Shown here: positions 39,411 through 52,113 of the stretch, piece after piece | Layout: every line of letters begins with the position of its first letter | How positions within the stretch are numbered: position 1 is the stretch's first letter | From: an uncultured Gammaproteobacteria bacterium | GTDB lineage: Bacteria > Pseudomonadota > Gammaproteobacteria > Nitrosococcales > Methylophagaceae | Length of the DNA: 64,000 nucleotides | Reading direction: 5' to 3' | Assembly (NCBI GenBank): GCA_905181885.1 | Contig: CAJIZI010000001.1 | Location: 854,717 to 918,716 of the forward strand | Notes under the pieces: model-generated | Database searches by the model: none | What the model saw: the letters and a program-made list of their open reading frames with translations, nothing else | What the model was told of the DNA's origin: nothing | Made by a program: the position numbers and the translations under genes

Positions 39411-41334
39411 ATGTGCGGAATTGTTGGAGGTATTGCTGAAAGAAGTGTAATGCCTATTCTATTGGAAGGCCTTAGACGTTTGGAATATCGAGGTTATGAT
39501 TCTTCTGGTATTGCGTTGCTGGATACGAAGCCATACTATCCAACGTATCCGTGCGATGGGTAAGATCAAACAGCTCGAAACTAAAATTGAGCAAGCAAAG
39601 ACAGTTTTATCAGGAAATATCGGTATTGCTCACACACGCTGGGCAACACATGGGATCCCTTCTGAAAATAACTCCCATCCGCATGTGTGCAACAATAAAG
39701 TTGCTGTAGTTCATAACGGTATTATTGAAAACTACCAAGGATTAAAAAAAGCTCAAGCTCGCAGGCGGCTATAGGTTTACATCAGAAACGGACACCGAGG
39801 TGGTTGCTCATGCAATTCACGAACAATTAGAAGCTACCGATGATTTATTTCAAGGCCGTCAGACAAGCAATAACAGAGTTTGAGGGAGCGTATGCCTTGG
39901 GTGTCATCGCGATTAATGATCCAGGTACACTAATTGCCGCTAGGAAAGGCAGTCCACTAGTCATTGGTGTAGGTATAGGTGAGCATTTCATCGCTTCAGA
40001 TGTATCAGCATTACTTCCAGTTACCCAAAACTTTATCTTTCTTGAAGAAGGTGATATTGCCAAACTGACCCGTGAATCAGTCGAAATTTATGATATCAAT
40101 GGCATGAAAGTTGAAAGACCAATTAGAGAATCTAGCCTTAATGTCAATTCAGTGGAGTTGGGTGGGCATCGTCATTACATGCATAAAGAGATCTTTGAGC
40201 AACCCCAAGCTGTTATCGATACTTTAGAGGGGCGAATCACCCAAGATAAAGTATTGGTATCTAGCTTTGGACCACAGGCTGAAAATATCTTCAGTAATAT
40301 TGAGCAAGTTTATATTATTGCCTGTGGCACTAGTTATCATGCTGGCTTAGTTGCAAAATACTGGGCAGAAGATATTATTGGTTTACCGTGTCAAGTCGAA
40401 GTAGCAAGTGAATTTAGATACCGTAATCCTGTTATTCAAAACAACACTCTTTTTGTGACTATCAGCCAATCTGGTGAAACCGCTGATAGCTTAGCAGCCT
40501 TACAACAAATAAAATCATTTCGAAGAACTGGAAAACTCTACGATCCAAGTCAAAGTAGCAACTATCAGAGGTAAATCATCAGCTCGATATGGTTGCACAA
40601 ATACCCCAACCTTGACGATCTGCAACGTGGCAGAAAGTAGTTTAACTAGAGCATCAGATCTATGCTATCTGACTTATGCAGGCCCAGAAATTGGTGTGGC
40701 ATCAACGAAAGCATTTACAACGCAATTAGTTGCTTTAGCTCTACTCATCACCAGTATAGGTAAAGTTAAGAAAACGCTTAATTCTGAACGAGAGGCTTTG
40801 ATCGTTAGTGGTTTACAAAAATTACCGAACTTGATTGCTAATGCACTTGCTCAGGAACATGAAATAGAAAGCTTAGCTGAGCTATTTGCAGATAAACAGC
40901 ATGCACTTTTCTTGGGGCGTGGAACGATGTACCCCATTGCGATGGAAGGAGCACTGAAATTAAAAGAAATTAGTTATATTCATGCTGAAGCTTACCCTGC
41001 AGGGGAATTAAAGCATGGGCCATTAGCATTGATAGATGATAATATGCCTGTGGTTGCTATTGCCCCGTTGGATGACTTGTTAGAAAAATTAAAATCAAAC
41101 TTACATGAAGTGAAAGCTCGCGGTGGTCAAATGATAGTGTTTGAAGATGAGCAATCAGATATCAGTTCTGAGCCCGGGTTCAAAGTCATCAAGGCAACTA
41201 TTAATGTTGGACGAATAACAGCACCGATAACATATAATATACTACTGCAATTACTCAGCTATCATGTGGCCTTGATTAAAGGGACCGATGTGGATCAGCC
41301 TAGGAACTTGGCAAAGTCTGTTACTGTGGAATAG
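39411..41334 (+). CDS. glmS: Glutamine--fructose-6-phosphate aminotransferase GlmS, several frameshifts
   Basis: GlmS makes glucosamine-6-phosphate from fructose-6-phosphate and glutamine, the entry to UDP-GlcNAc. The ATG at 39411 gives [10 protein letters not shown] with the N-terminal nucleophile Cys. Then come [30 protein letters not shown], and in the SIS domains [50 protein letters not shown], and the C-terminal LAKSVTVE. Frames change near 39525, 39760 and 39853. Around 40530-40605 some 75 bases do not fit the family and contain a stop, just before [11 protein letters not shown]. No glmU lies beside it. Confidence 0.88.
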
Positions 41335-41435
41335 GATTTACTGATGAAAGACTATCAACTAAATACGATAAGTAAGTAATGGCCTCATCCACACTGAAAT
41401 CTAATTTTGAACAATAGAGTTATAGATAATTTTAT

Positions 41436-42882
41436 ATGAAATTAATTCCCGTTATTTTGTCTGGGGGTATCTGGAAGTCGGCTTTGGCCTGTATCTCGAG
41501 AGATGCACCCTAAACCGTTCATGAAAATGGCTGATGGCGAAAGTCTTCTACAAAAAACTTTTTCTAGATCGGCGAATCTTCCTAATGTTGAAGAAGTTGT
41601 GACGGTAACAAACTATAATCTTTTTTTTAAAACTCAAGATGATTATTTACCTATAAATATCAGTAAAGTACCAACTTCCTTCATATTGGAATCAGAGGGG
41701 CGCAACACTGCACCCGCGATCGCGGTGGCTGCTCTTCAGATATCAAAAAAATATGGTAATGATGCTGTTATGCTGGTTTTGTCAGCAGATCATTTGATTC
41801 AGGATCAACTCTCCTTTCAAAATGCCACTTCCAAAGCAATTCTATTAGCTGATCAGGGTTATTTAGTGACATTCGGAATAGAGCCTAAATATCCGGAAAC
41901 AGGTTATGGATATATTGAATCCGATACAAATAATACTATTCTTAGTGCTGATAAAAACTGCAATCTAGTAAAGCAGTTTGTAGAGAAACCAAGTGTTGAA
42001 AAAGCAAAAGAGTATTGCAGTACTGGGAATTATTTCTGGAATTCAGGCATGTTTTGCTTTAAAGCCGGTACAGTTTTAGCTGAGTTCGAGCAACATGCAC
42101 CTGAGATCTTAAGAATTGCAGAATCAAGTTTGGAGTTCTGTGATAAAGCGAATAATTATGAAAATTCAATATGCTTAAATGTTGATGGCTTTAGTAAAAT
42201 GCCCGATATTTCAATTGACTATGCGGTAATGGAAAAGTCTAATAATGTTGCTATGGTTTCTTGTGATATTGGTTGGAGTGATATTGGCTCTTGGAGTGCG
42301 GTTAGTGAACTTAAGGAAGCAGATGAAAATGGCAATAGGTTTGAGGATGGTTCACTATTGGTAGATGTTACCAATAGCTACATTCATAAGTCTAATCGTA
42401 CAATTGGTATGCTAGGTGTAGATAATTTAATTATTGTAGATACGCCAGATGCTCTACTTATTGCCAATAAAGATCGTAGCCAAGATGTAAAAAACATTGT
42501 AAGTAAACTTAAATCTAATGGTAATAAAAATCATAAATCCCACCTAGAAGTACACCGGCCATGGGGTATATATACCGTACTTGAGGATTCGACACATCAT
42601 AAGATCAAGCGAATTGAAGTTAAGCCTGGTGGAAGTATTTCATTGCAGTTGCATCATCATCGAAACGAACATTGGATCGTTGTCAGTGGCGTTGCAGAAG
42701 TTATTAATAACGGAGAGTCCTATTTGTTGAATCAGAATGAATCGACTTATATTCTAGCTGGGCATAAGCACAGGCTATCAAACCCTGGCGTGGTTATGCT
42801 AATTATGATTGAAGTTCAAACTGGTGATTATTTAGGTGAGGATGATATTATTCGTTTTGACGATAAGTACGGGCGTCAATAA
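41436..42882 (+). CDS. manC: Mannose-1-phosphate guanylyltransferase / mannose-6-phosphate isomerase (ManC/WbpW type), one frameshift
   Basis: The ATG at 41436 gives [11 protein letters not shown]; one extra base around 41468 shifts the frame, after which [17 protein letters not shown] completes the nucleotidyltransferase signature. The rest (from 41503) is open to 42882. The N-terminal GT-A domain makes GDP-mannose ([23 protein letters not shown]). The C-terminal cupin (from about residue 360 of the open part) is the phosphomannose isomerase, with [21 protein letters not shown] and [10 protein letters not shown]. The total length of about 480 residues is normal for bifunctional AlgA/WbpW. 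It is followed by manB after 2 bases. Confidence 0.93.
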
Positions 42883-42884
42883 TA

Positions 42885-44253
42885 GTGTCTTTGTCGTGTT
42901 TTAAAGCCTATGATATCCGAGGACGATTAGGTACAGAACTTAATGAGGATATTGCCTACCGAATTGGTCGCGCATATGCTCATTTTCTTAGTGCTAAGCG
43001 AGTTGTAATTGGTGGTGATATACGACTTTCTTCAGAACCACTCAAACAAGCATTAGCTAGAGGTTTGTTAGATTCTGGTACAGACGTGCTAGATCTTGGC
43101 ATGACTGGCACAGAAGAAATTTACTTTGCCAGTTTCCACCTCGATGTTGATGGTGGTATTGAAGTGACAGCGAGTCATAACCCAATTAATTTTAATGGCA
43201 TGAAGTTAGTGGGTCGAGGCGCAAGGCCTATTAGCGGTGATACAGGTTTAAATGAAATTAAACGTCTCGCGGAAGAAAATAACTTTTCTGCACCAACAAA
43301 AATAGGAAAGCTTGAGAAGTTCTCAACACAAAATAACTACATCAGTCACATACTTAGTTATGTAGACCTAGCAAATATTAAACCACTAAAGCTGGTTGTG
43401 AATGCTGGTAACGGTGCAGCGGGACATATCATTGATGCAATTGAAGACAAGTTTCAACAAGCGAAGGTGCCAGTCGAGTTTATAAAGATACATCATACTC
43501 CTGACGGGACTTTCCCTAATGGTATTCCTAACCCGTTACTACCTGAGAATCGTAAAGCAACGGCACAAGCTGTGCGTGAACATAAGGCGGATATTGGAAT
43601 AGCATGGGATGGCGATTTTGATCGGTGTTTTTTGTTTGATGAAAATGGCGAGTTTATCGAAGGCTATTATATAGTCGGTTTGCTTGCTAAGGTCATTTCC
43701 TTGCAAAAAAATCCGGGTGAGAAAATAATTCATGACCCCCGACTAACATGGAATACTATCGAAATAATAGAAAAAGCTGGGGGCGTACCTATTCAAAGTA
43801 AAACGGGTCATGCTTTTATAAAAGAACGAATGCGAAGTGAAAATGCCATTTACGGTGGTGAAATGAGTGCGCATCATTACTTTCGTGACTTTGCTTATTG
43901 TGATAGCGGCATGATCCCTTGGCTTTTAATTACAGAGCTATTAAGTCGTCAAGGAGACAAAACTATCTGAGTTGGTAAGGGATAGAATTAGATGCTTATC
44001 CTTGTAGTGGTGAAATTAATACCACGGTAAAGAATGGCGAAGCTACTTTAATGAAGATAAAAGAATACTTTTCTGAATTAAATCCTGTTGTTGATCTACA
44101 CAGATGGTGTCAGTCTGAGATTTTGGCTCGTGGCGAACAAATATAAGAATTTCTAATACGGAGCCTTTATTACGCCTAAATATTGAGACCAAGGCAAACC
44201 CCGAGCTGTTGCGTAAAAAAGTATTGGAAATATCTTCAATACTTGAACCGTAG
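42885..44253 (+). CDS. manB: Phosphomannomutase/phosphoglucomutase (ManB/AlgC type), frameshifts at the C-terminus
   Basis: A GTG start at 42885, 2 bases after manC. It converts mannose-6-phosphate to mannose-1-phosphate. The phosphoserine loop [13 protein letters not shown], the metal loop DGDFDRCF, the sugar-recognition loop [12 protein letters not shown] and, in another frame, the phosphate-binding [14 protein letters not shown] are all present. The frame is intact to 43970, then breaks near 43965 and again near 44105-44150; the reconstructed stop is TAG at 44251-44253. The total of about 455 residues is normal. An ORF-like tail up to 44343 (GLFLKQLGIHGKSLLKELI) is not explained. Confidence 0.9.
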
Positions 44254-44365
44254 ATAGATAAATTGCAGGGCTTATTTTTAAAACAGCTCGGCATCCACGG
44301 TAAAAGTTTATTAAAAGAATTGATTCAAGTTAAACTTGCATAGTAATGATTAGCCCCCATATGTA

Positions 44366-44395
44366 TTGATTCAGCAATATACAGGCGTGTATAAT
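44366..44395 (+). promoter_or_regulatory. Putative sigma-70 promoter of the type I secretion operon
   Basis: TTGATT at 44366-44371 and TATAAT at 44390-44395 with an 18-base spacer, about 40 bases before the GTG of the ABC transporter gene. Confidence 0.5.
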
Positions 44396-44435
44396 TACAC
44401 GTTTTGTTCATGTAACAGGTGGAAGGTAAATTATC

Positions 44436-46100
44436 GTGGAAAATGAAATTAAATCAGATCTGCAGAAAGCTTTAGGCTTATGTCGTAAATCGTTTGCAAC
44501 GGCTGGTTTTTTTAGCTTGTTCATTAACTTTCTTGATGCTTATTCCTGCATTATATATGTTGCAGTTGTATGACCGAGTTATTACGAGTGGTAGCCAATC
44601 AACTTTACTTATGTTGACGTTAATAATGGTTCTACTTCTCACAACGATGGGTTTACTAGAGTGGGTTCGCGGGCAGATTTTAATTCGTGTCGGCGCTAGG
44701 TTGGAATTATTACTTAATGAACGATTATTTGCCTTAACATTTAAGCGATCTCTGCTTACGGGTGGAAAAGCAGGTTCTCAACCGCTGGATGATTTGACAG
44801 GTTTACGTACTTTTTTGACAACCAATGGCTTATTTGCTTTTTTTGATGCTCCATGGATGCCTATTTATATTGCTGTGATGTTCATGTTTCATGAGTGGTT
44901 CGGTTGGATGGCGGTTGGGACGGCTATTATTTTAGTCACCATTGCATTTGCTACTGAAAAGTTAACAAATAAAGACATAGCCAATGCAAATAAGCTTAGT
45001 GCTTCGGGAAGAGGGTTAGTTAATAGAAACCTTAGAAATGCTGAAGTGGTTGCATCGATGGGTATGTTGGAAGCGATTAGAGCTGGCTGGCAAAAAGGTG
45101 CAAACAAAGTGCTCCATCTGCAAGCTAGAGCGAGTTCATACTATGGTATGCTTTCAGCCATTTCTAAAACAGTTAGGATAATGTCTCAATCCCTAGTTCT
45201 TGGTGTAGGTGCTTACTTAGTAATTATGCAAGAAATTACGCCAGGGCTTATGATTGCAGGTTCTATTTTATTAGGGCGAGCTTTAGCACCAATTGATTTG
45301 ATGATTGGATCATGGAAAGCTTTGTTAGTGCGAGAGGGATGTATTCACGTTTAAACAAATTGTTATTAGAATACCTAAAGAAAAAGAAAAGATGTCTTTA
45401 CCCGCACCTGAGGGGCAAATTACTGTCGACAAGTTAATGGTTGCAGCTCCAGGAAGAGAAAACCTATTTTAATGGTATTAATTTTTCTTTAGAGGCTGGA
45501 GAGATCACTAGGTATCATAGGCCCAAGTGCTGCAGGGAAATCGGTATTAGCACGGGCATTACTCGGAATATGGCCGAGCTTTGAATGGGAAGAGTTCGTC
45601 TAGATGGAGTCGATATATTCATATGGGATAGAGAGAGAGTTAGGTCCTCATATTGGTTATTTACCTCAAGACATTGAACTATTTGAAGGCACAGTAGCTG
45701 AGAATATATCCCGTTTTAGCTGTGGTGGATTCAGCTAAGGTTGTTGCTGCAGCAAAATTGAGCAGATGTACATGAAATGATTTAAAACTACCTCAAGGTT
45801 ATGATACCGTTATTGGAGCTGTAGGTGGGGTATTGTCAGGGGGGCAGCGGCAGCGTATAGGCCTTGCTAGAGCTGTGCTATGGTGACCTAACTGTATTAC
45901 TTGATGAGCCAAACTCAAACTTGGATGACCATGGGGAAGCGTGCATACAGATGCACTTGAAGCTCTTAAAAGAAAAAAGACGACGGTTATTGTTATTACA
46001 CACCGGCTGGCATCTTAGAGTAAGCTAGATAAATTTTGACTATGAGAAGGGTCAGATGATTAGCTTTGGTCCCTCGAAGAGCTGATAGGCCTAAGCGTCT
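44436..46100 (+). CDS. Type I secretion ABC transporter (PrtD/RsaD type), many frameshifts
   Basis: The GTG at 44436 gives [16 protein letters not shown]; after a break near 44530 a long intact part (to 45354) shows [46 protein letters not shown] (the PrtD-type core) and six hydrophobic helices. The ATPase half is scattered over frames: Walker A GPSAAGKS (about 45520), signature [15 protein letters not shown] (about 45833-45880), Walker B LLDEP (about 45898), and THRLAS (about 46000). It energises one-step export of RTX or S-layer proteins from cytoplasm to outside. The short N-terminus without a C39 peptidase domain fits RTX/S-layer cargo. The 3' end is approximate. Confidence 0.85.
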
Positions 46101-46181
46101 AAACAACAAGCTCTAGTCGCTAAAACAGTAGGCGAATCCTACCACTGTTGTACCAGCCCTTTAAGGTTTAAAGAAAATTAT

Positions 46182-47172
46182 ATGTCTCAGATACAAGAAG
46201 AACTTCAAGAAGTTGAAGTAGATACGACTGATACATCGTTTCGAGGGATAGGGCACGCTGTTTTATTCTTACTTTCGGCTTACTTAGGTACTGGTCTTAT
46301 TTTGCACCACTTGATAGTGCAGCTATAGCCCTGGGCTTTACAGTTAAATATAACAACAAAACAGTTCAACATCTTGAAGGTGGGATGTAAAACGATTACT
46401 TGTTCAAGAAGGTATGAAAGTTGATGCTGGAGATATCTTAATAGAACTAGATGATACTCAGATAAAGGCTGAAACGAACAATTAAATAGCAAGTATGCAG
46501 GGTTAGAGTCTCAAAAAGAAGGTCACTGGAACATTAGAGAGATCTCTCGCTGAGGAGATTGATGAGATAAAAGGATTGTTGGCTGAAGGTTTTGCCGATA
46601 AACAAAGCTTAAGAGAGCATCAAAGCGCAATACACGAAGTTCAGGGACAAACTGCTGACTGAGTCTAGGATAAGCCGTCAAAGAGAAATTAAGTGTAGTT
46701 GAAGATAAGCTTGAACGGACCTTAGTAGGGCCCCTGTCAAGGGAACTGTTATAGGTCTTATGTGCACACCAAGGGAGGGGTTATCTCACCAGGAGTGACA
46801 TTTTAGATATTGTTCCTGATGGTCAAGCGTTAACTATTAGTGCTCAAGTTGCGACTAGAGATATTGATCGTGTGAGTGTTGGTTTAGATGCTGAAATTCG
46901 ACTTAGTGCTTTTAATCAAACTACAACACCAAAATTATTCGGCAAGAGTTATTAATTTATCACCAGATAGATTAATTAATCAGCAATCTGGTCAGTCCTT
47001 ATTACGAGGCTCAATTAGAGTTACTTCCTGAAAGTATTGAAGAGCTAGTAGGAATGGAGCTGTTACCTGGGATGCCTGCAGAAGTATTAATATCTACTGG
47101 CGAACGAACATTATTCAATACCTCTCTAAACCAGTCACAGATGCATTTGCTCGCTCATTTTTAGAGGATTAA
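46182..47172 (+). CDS. Type I secretion periplasmic adaptor (HlyD/PrtE/RsaE type), frameshifted and shortened
   Basis: Starts MSQIQEELQEVEVD at 46182, with a membrane helix soon after. Pieces typical of PrtE/HlyD follow: TVQHLEGG and VKRLLVQEGMKVDAGDILIELDDTQ (biotinyl-lipoyl-like domain), ELDEIKGLLAEGFADKQ-like coiled coil, then the second half (GGVISPG, VPDGQALTISAQVATRDIDRV, GMPAEVLI) and the end YLSKPVTDAFARSFLED. Frames change at least five times. The total is about 330 codons instead of about 430; most of the missing part is in the coiled-coil hairpin near 46680, so a piece may be lost. It lies between the ABC and the outer-membrane genes. Confidence 0.82.
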
Positions 47173-47176
47173 TAGC

Positions 47177-48474
47177 ATGCTAAATAGCCTTAAGCATTAC
47201 TTTTTTTCTATTAGCATATTGATGACAAGTGCAGTTTCAGCACAAGATATAGAAGATATTTATCAGCAAGTTTTGCAATCAGATCCTCAAGTTACGATTG
47301 AGTCACTGGGTGTTGAAGTTGGTACTGCGACGAGAACAACAGGCTTTTGGTGCCTTATTACCTCGAGTTTCAATTAATAGTAATTGGACTGAGAACAAGC
47401 GAGTTGCCAGAAGGTTTGTCTAAAGAGAGCTTTTCAGGTGAACGTTATAGCTCTTTCTGTCAGCCAGCCATTGATTGATATGCCAAAGTATTATGCATGG
47501 AAACGTCAAAAGACATTTCTGGACAATATGAATTTGATGAAAAGATGAATGCCTCACTTATTAGATTAGATATGATAGATCGTTATTTCCATCTACTGAT
47601 ACTGAGATACCTAGCTTTGAGCCGTGAAAATAGAGCAGCAACAGAAAAAAAAGTAGAGCACATTAGAGCGCTTTATAAAATGCAACGGGTTAAAGTAACA
47701 GATCTTTATGAATTAGAAGCTCGCTTAGACATGCTAGTGTCATTAGAAATTGATGCGATTCAAGCAAGAGATGTGGCTAGAGGAGGGCTGAGTGAACTTA
47801 CAAATAGTCCTGTCGAATATATTTCACCATTGAAAAAGACAGTTGATTTTATTGAGCGAGTTGAAGATATTCATGAATGGACTGCCTTATCGGTAACAAA
47901 AAATTATTCGTTAATGGCACTTAAAAAGGCTATTGATGCTGCTCAAAGGAATCTTGATAAGAGTCATCAGGCCATTATCCAACATTAGGCTCCAGCTGAT
48001 CAAACAAAAACTAATATTGGATTTGAAAGTGCTCTTCAGGCCAACATTAACAGAAGTTGCCACATTAAATCTTACGATACCTATATACAGTGGTGGAATA
48101 ACGAGTGCACAGACCTACGAGGCAATGCATCATTTAGAAATAGCTCAATTACGTATATGAACAAGAAAAGAGAAAAGTAATTAAAGAGTTAAAAGATATG
48201 TTTTTAGGTGTTAATGCATTGATTAGTAGGATTGAAGCGGCTAATCAAGCAGTGAAGTCAGCAGGAAAATCATATCAAGCAATGAAAAGAAGCTTTGAAT
48301 TAGGAATAGCAACAGTGTCAGAAGTATTAGATGAACAGAAGATTATTTTCTGAAGCTAAGCGACATCATCAGAAAGCTTTACATGATTACATTACTACTA
48401 AGGCACGCTTGCTTCATCTTTCAGGTAAATTAGATGAAGGTTTCTTACACAAAATGAATAAGTGGTTAATGTAA
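47177..48474 (+). CDS. Type I secretion outer-membrane channel (TolC/PrtF/RsaF type), frameshifted
   Basis: Starts at 47177 with a signal peptide (hydrophobic residues 8-20, cleavage plausible after AVSA). QDIEDIYQQVLQSDPQV is the typical TolC-family beginning. The long middle (47497-47988) is alpha-helical with RVKVTDLYELEARLDML; later pieces carry NLTIPIYSGGITSAQT and ATVSEVLDEQ, both TolC landmarks. Frames change near 47335, 47480, 47985, 48150 and 48345. The reconstructed length of about 430 residues is normal. It starts 4 bases after the adaptor gene, so all three T1SS genes form one operon. Confidence 0.85.
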
Positions 48475-48477
48475 CTT

Positions 48478-49584
48478 TTGAAAATTAATGTCTTACATGT
48501 TTATAAAACATGTTCTTCCTTATTCTCAAGGAGGGATAGAAGAAGTTATTCGTTCAACTTTGTCGGGCAACGACAAAGCTTGGAATTAATAACAAAGTAG
48601 TTTGCATTAGTAAACAATGTAAAAAGAAAGAAATAGTTCGAAACCAGATGCAATGATTTATTGCTACCCAATGTCTTTTGAAATTGCTTCGTGTAGTTTC
48701 TCATGGTCTTTATGGAAAGACTTTAAAGACTTATCTGAATGGGCCGATGTGATTCATTATCAGTTTCCGTGGCCTTTTGCAGATCTTCTAGCCTTAACGC
48801 GTCAGTCAAGTTCTAAGCCATATATCGTAAGTTATCAGTCAGATATTATCAGGCAAAATGTATTAAACAAACTTTATCAGCCACTAATGAATAAGTTTTT
48901 AGCTAATGCTGCTTCAGTAGTAGCTACGTCACAAAATTATATTGCAAGTAGTTCCGTGCTAAGTAATCTTAAGCAGCCTCAGTATTTATTCCTAATGGAT
49001 TGATAAGTAACTGCTCTGCTTCCTATCAAAAGAAAAAAAGAGTATGAAAAAATTTATGGGCAGAACTTTTTTTTGTTTTTGGGGGTTTTTCGCTATTACA
49101 AGGTTTAAATTATTTGTTAGAAGCGGCTCAAAAACAGGTTTAAAGCTGTTATTGGGGAGATGGACCGAGAAGCGAGAAGTTATATCAGTTTGTGAAGAAA
49201 ACATGACCTAACTAATGTACATTTCTTAGGTTATGTAACTGAGCAACAAAAATATGCATTGATAGATATTTCAAGAGCGTTAATTTTACCATCCTCAGAA
49301 CGATCTGAAGCTTATGGTATGGTGCTTTTAGAAGCTGCTAGACAAAGTACACCAATGATATCAACAGAGCTAGAGTCTGGAACAAGTTATATCAATGCTC
49401 ATAATGAGACGGCTTAGTTCTATCAGCAAAAATTCAGACAGTTAGCAGCTGCAATGCAAGAGATGACAGAGAATGAGGATATGGTTAAATTAATGTCTAT
49501 ATCTGCCAAAAAACGGTTTGAAATCATTTTACTCGGGAAATAATGGGTAAACGTTATGCAGAACTTTATCATTCAATACTGTAA
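48478..49584 (+). CDS. Glycosyltransferase family 4 (WbpZ-like), frameshifted
   Basis: A TTG start at 48478 gives MKINVLHVYKT, followed after a break by YSQGGIEEVIRS. The intact core (48653-49003) contains WADVIHYQFPWPFADLLAL and KPYIVSYQSDIIRQ, which resemble WbpZ-type D-rhamnosyl/mannosyltransferases. The donor-binding part in other frames shows LVLPSSERSEAYGMVLLEAA-like sequence with the E-x7-E pattern around 49290-49345. The reconstructed length of about 369 residues suits the family. Frame breaks occur near 48515, 48580, 48995, 49090, 49190 and 49420. It probably uses GDP-mannose or GDP-rhamnose made by the neighbouring genes. Confidence 0.8.
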
Positions 49585-49599
49585 GAATAGAGCTGTAAT

Positions 49600-50714
49600 A
49601 TGAAAGTGGGACTAGGTACAACTGTTCTGTCAAAGGAAAGGCATCAGGACATATAGATGGAATTGGACTTTATACTAAACATTTACTAGAGCACCTACCC
49701 CCTACTGGAATTGAAGTTACACACTTTGAGTTTATTAAAAAGCAATTAGATACAAATGTTATCTCTCTGGGTAAGTTTTCATCTCAAACTATAATAAGTA
49801 CATTAACTGGTTCGTCATTTTATTCTTCAAGGAAAGTCGAAAAGAATGTGAAATTTTTCATGCAACAGATCATCGAATACCTAAACTAACCAATACACCT
49901 GTAGTTGCAACAATTATGGATCCAATTCCTCTTAGCTCACCCAGAATGGGTCTCAGGGAAATATAGGGGTTGAAAAATTACTTTTTAAAAGAATGGGTCA
50001 ATGGGCAGATCATGTTATTACAATCTCTGAATATTCTGCTGAGGAAATAGAAGAACATTTCTCTATCCCTCGATCGCAAATTTCAGTTATTCCATTGGGG
50101 TTGATGAGGAATGTTTTAATCGAGTTTCTGAACAGAAAAGAATGAAGTACTCTCACGATACAATCTTAGCTTCCAGAATATTTTGTTTGTATTGGGACAT
50201 TACAGCCACGAAAGAATGTAACTCGATTATTAGATGCATTCCTTCAGTTGCCCGATGAACTCCAACGTAAGCATCCTTTAGTAATTATTGGGCGGAATGG
50301 ATGGAACTGTGAATCTTTAGTTGAGCGATTAAATAAATTAAAAAATAGTAAGCGAGTATTTTGGTTAGACTATGTATCATTTACAGACAAATATGCTTTA
50401 ATACAGTCTAGTTTGGCAATGGTATTTCCCTCACTTTATGAAGGGTTTGGTCTACCACTACTAGAAGCTTTCGCATCAGATATTCCTGTCATCACATCAA
50501 ATATCACCTCATTACCCGAAGTGGCTGCTGATGCTGCAATTTTAGTTGACCCTACTCCGATTGATGATATAAGCCAAGCCATGTTAAATATTGCAACAGA
50601 TGATGCTTTACAGAGTAAAATGCGTATACTTGGGCAAGAAAGAGTAAAAAGTTTTTCATGGCGAATACAGCAGAACAAACAGCTTCTATTTATAGCAGAT
50701 GTTATGACGTATAG
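49600..50714 (+). CDS. Glycosyltransferase family 4 (WbpY-like), frameshifted
   Basis: Starts MKVGLGTTVLS at 49600, then GIGLYTKHLLEHLP, FHATDHRIPKL and TPVVATIMDPIP in alternating frames. From 50248 it is intact: LVIIGRNGW, RVFWLDYVS, then FPSLYEGFGLPLLEAFASDIP (GT-B donor motif with E-x7-E), TSNITSLPEVAADAAILVDP and SFSWRIQ. The frame chosen by length ends at 50862, but a one-base shift near 50665 gives the usual ending TAEQTASIYSR and a stop at 50712-50714, giving about 371 residues. The stretch after that stop is not part of it. It is adjacent to the previous GT gene. Confidence 0.82.
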
Positions 50715-51075
50715 AGCTAATATAGGTTTATTAACTGCTGCATCAATTGTTAGACAACGAGATAAGCAAAAGCACTTTAAAGTATGCCTTGGTTTAGGCT
50801 TGGTTTTATTACCAGCAATGGGTTTGTTAAACTCAATTATCTTAATTTCACTTATTGGCTGATAAAGGAAGCTTTTGACCATTTTTATGGCAGTGGCTTT
50901 TGTTGGTATGATTTGCAGGCAAATATGGCAGGACTATTTTGTCATTCTAATATCAACAAATTATTAAGCGATTCAGGTATTAATGAATCCTACTAATAAT
51001 ATAGTTCTAGTATTGTTATAATACTGTATAAATTCGTAGAATCAATTTAAAGTTATTACATTTAGGAACTAATAA
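50715..51075. other. Intergenic stretch between glycosyltransferase and gmd
   Basis: About 360 bases with no recognised gene. The frame open to 50862 (hydrophobic, LGLVLLPAMGLLNSIILISLIG region, ending before 50862) looks like chance read-through or a remnant. AT-rich sequence near 51000-51040 (ATTGTTATAATACTG) could contain the gmd promoter; the -10-like TATAAT is at about 51016-51021. Confidence 0.35.
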
Positions 51076-52111
<1,036 letters not shown>

Positions 52112-52113
52112 AC

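Noticed and set aside
50248..50862. Hydrophobic C-terminal tail on the WbpY-like glycosyltransferase
   Set aside because: The tail lies after a one-base frame slip; the alternative frame gives a family-typical ending and a stop at 50714.
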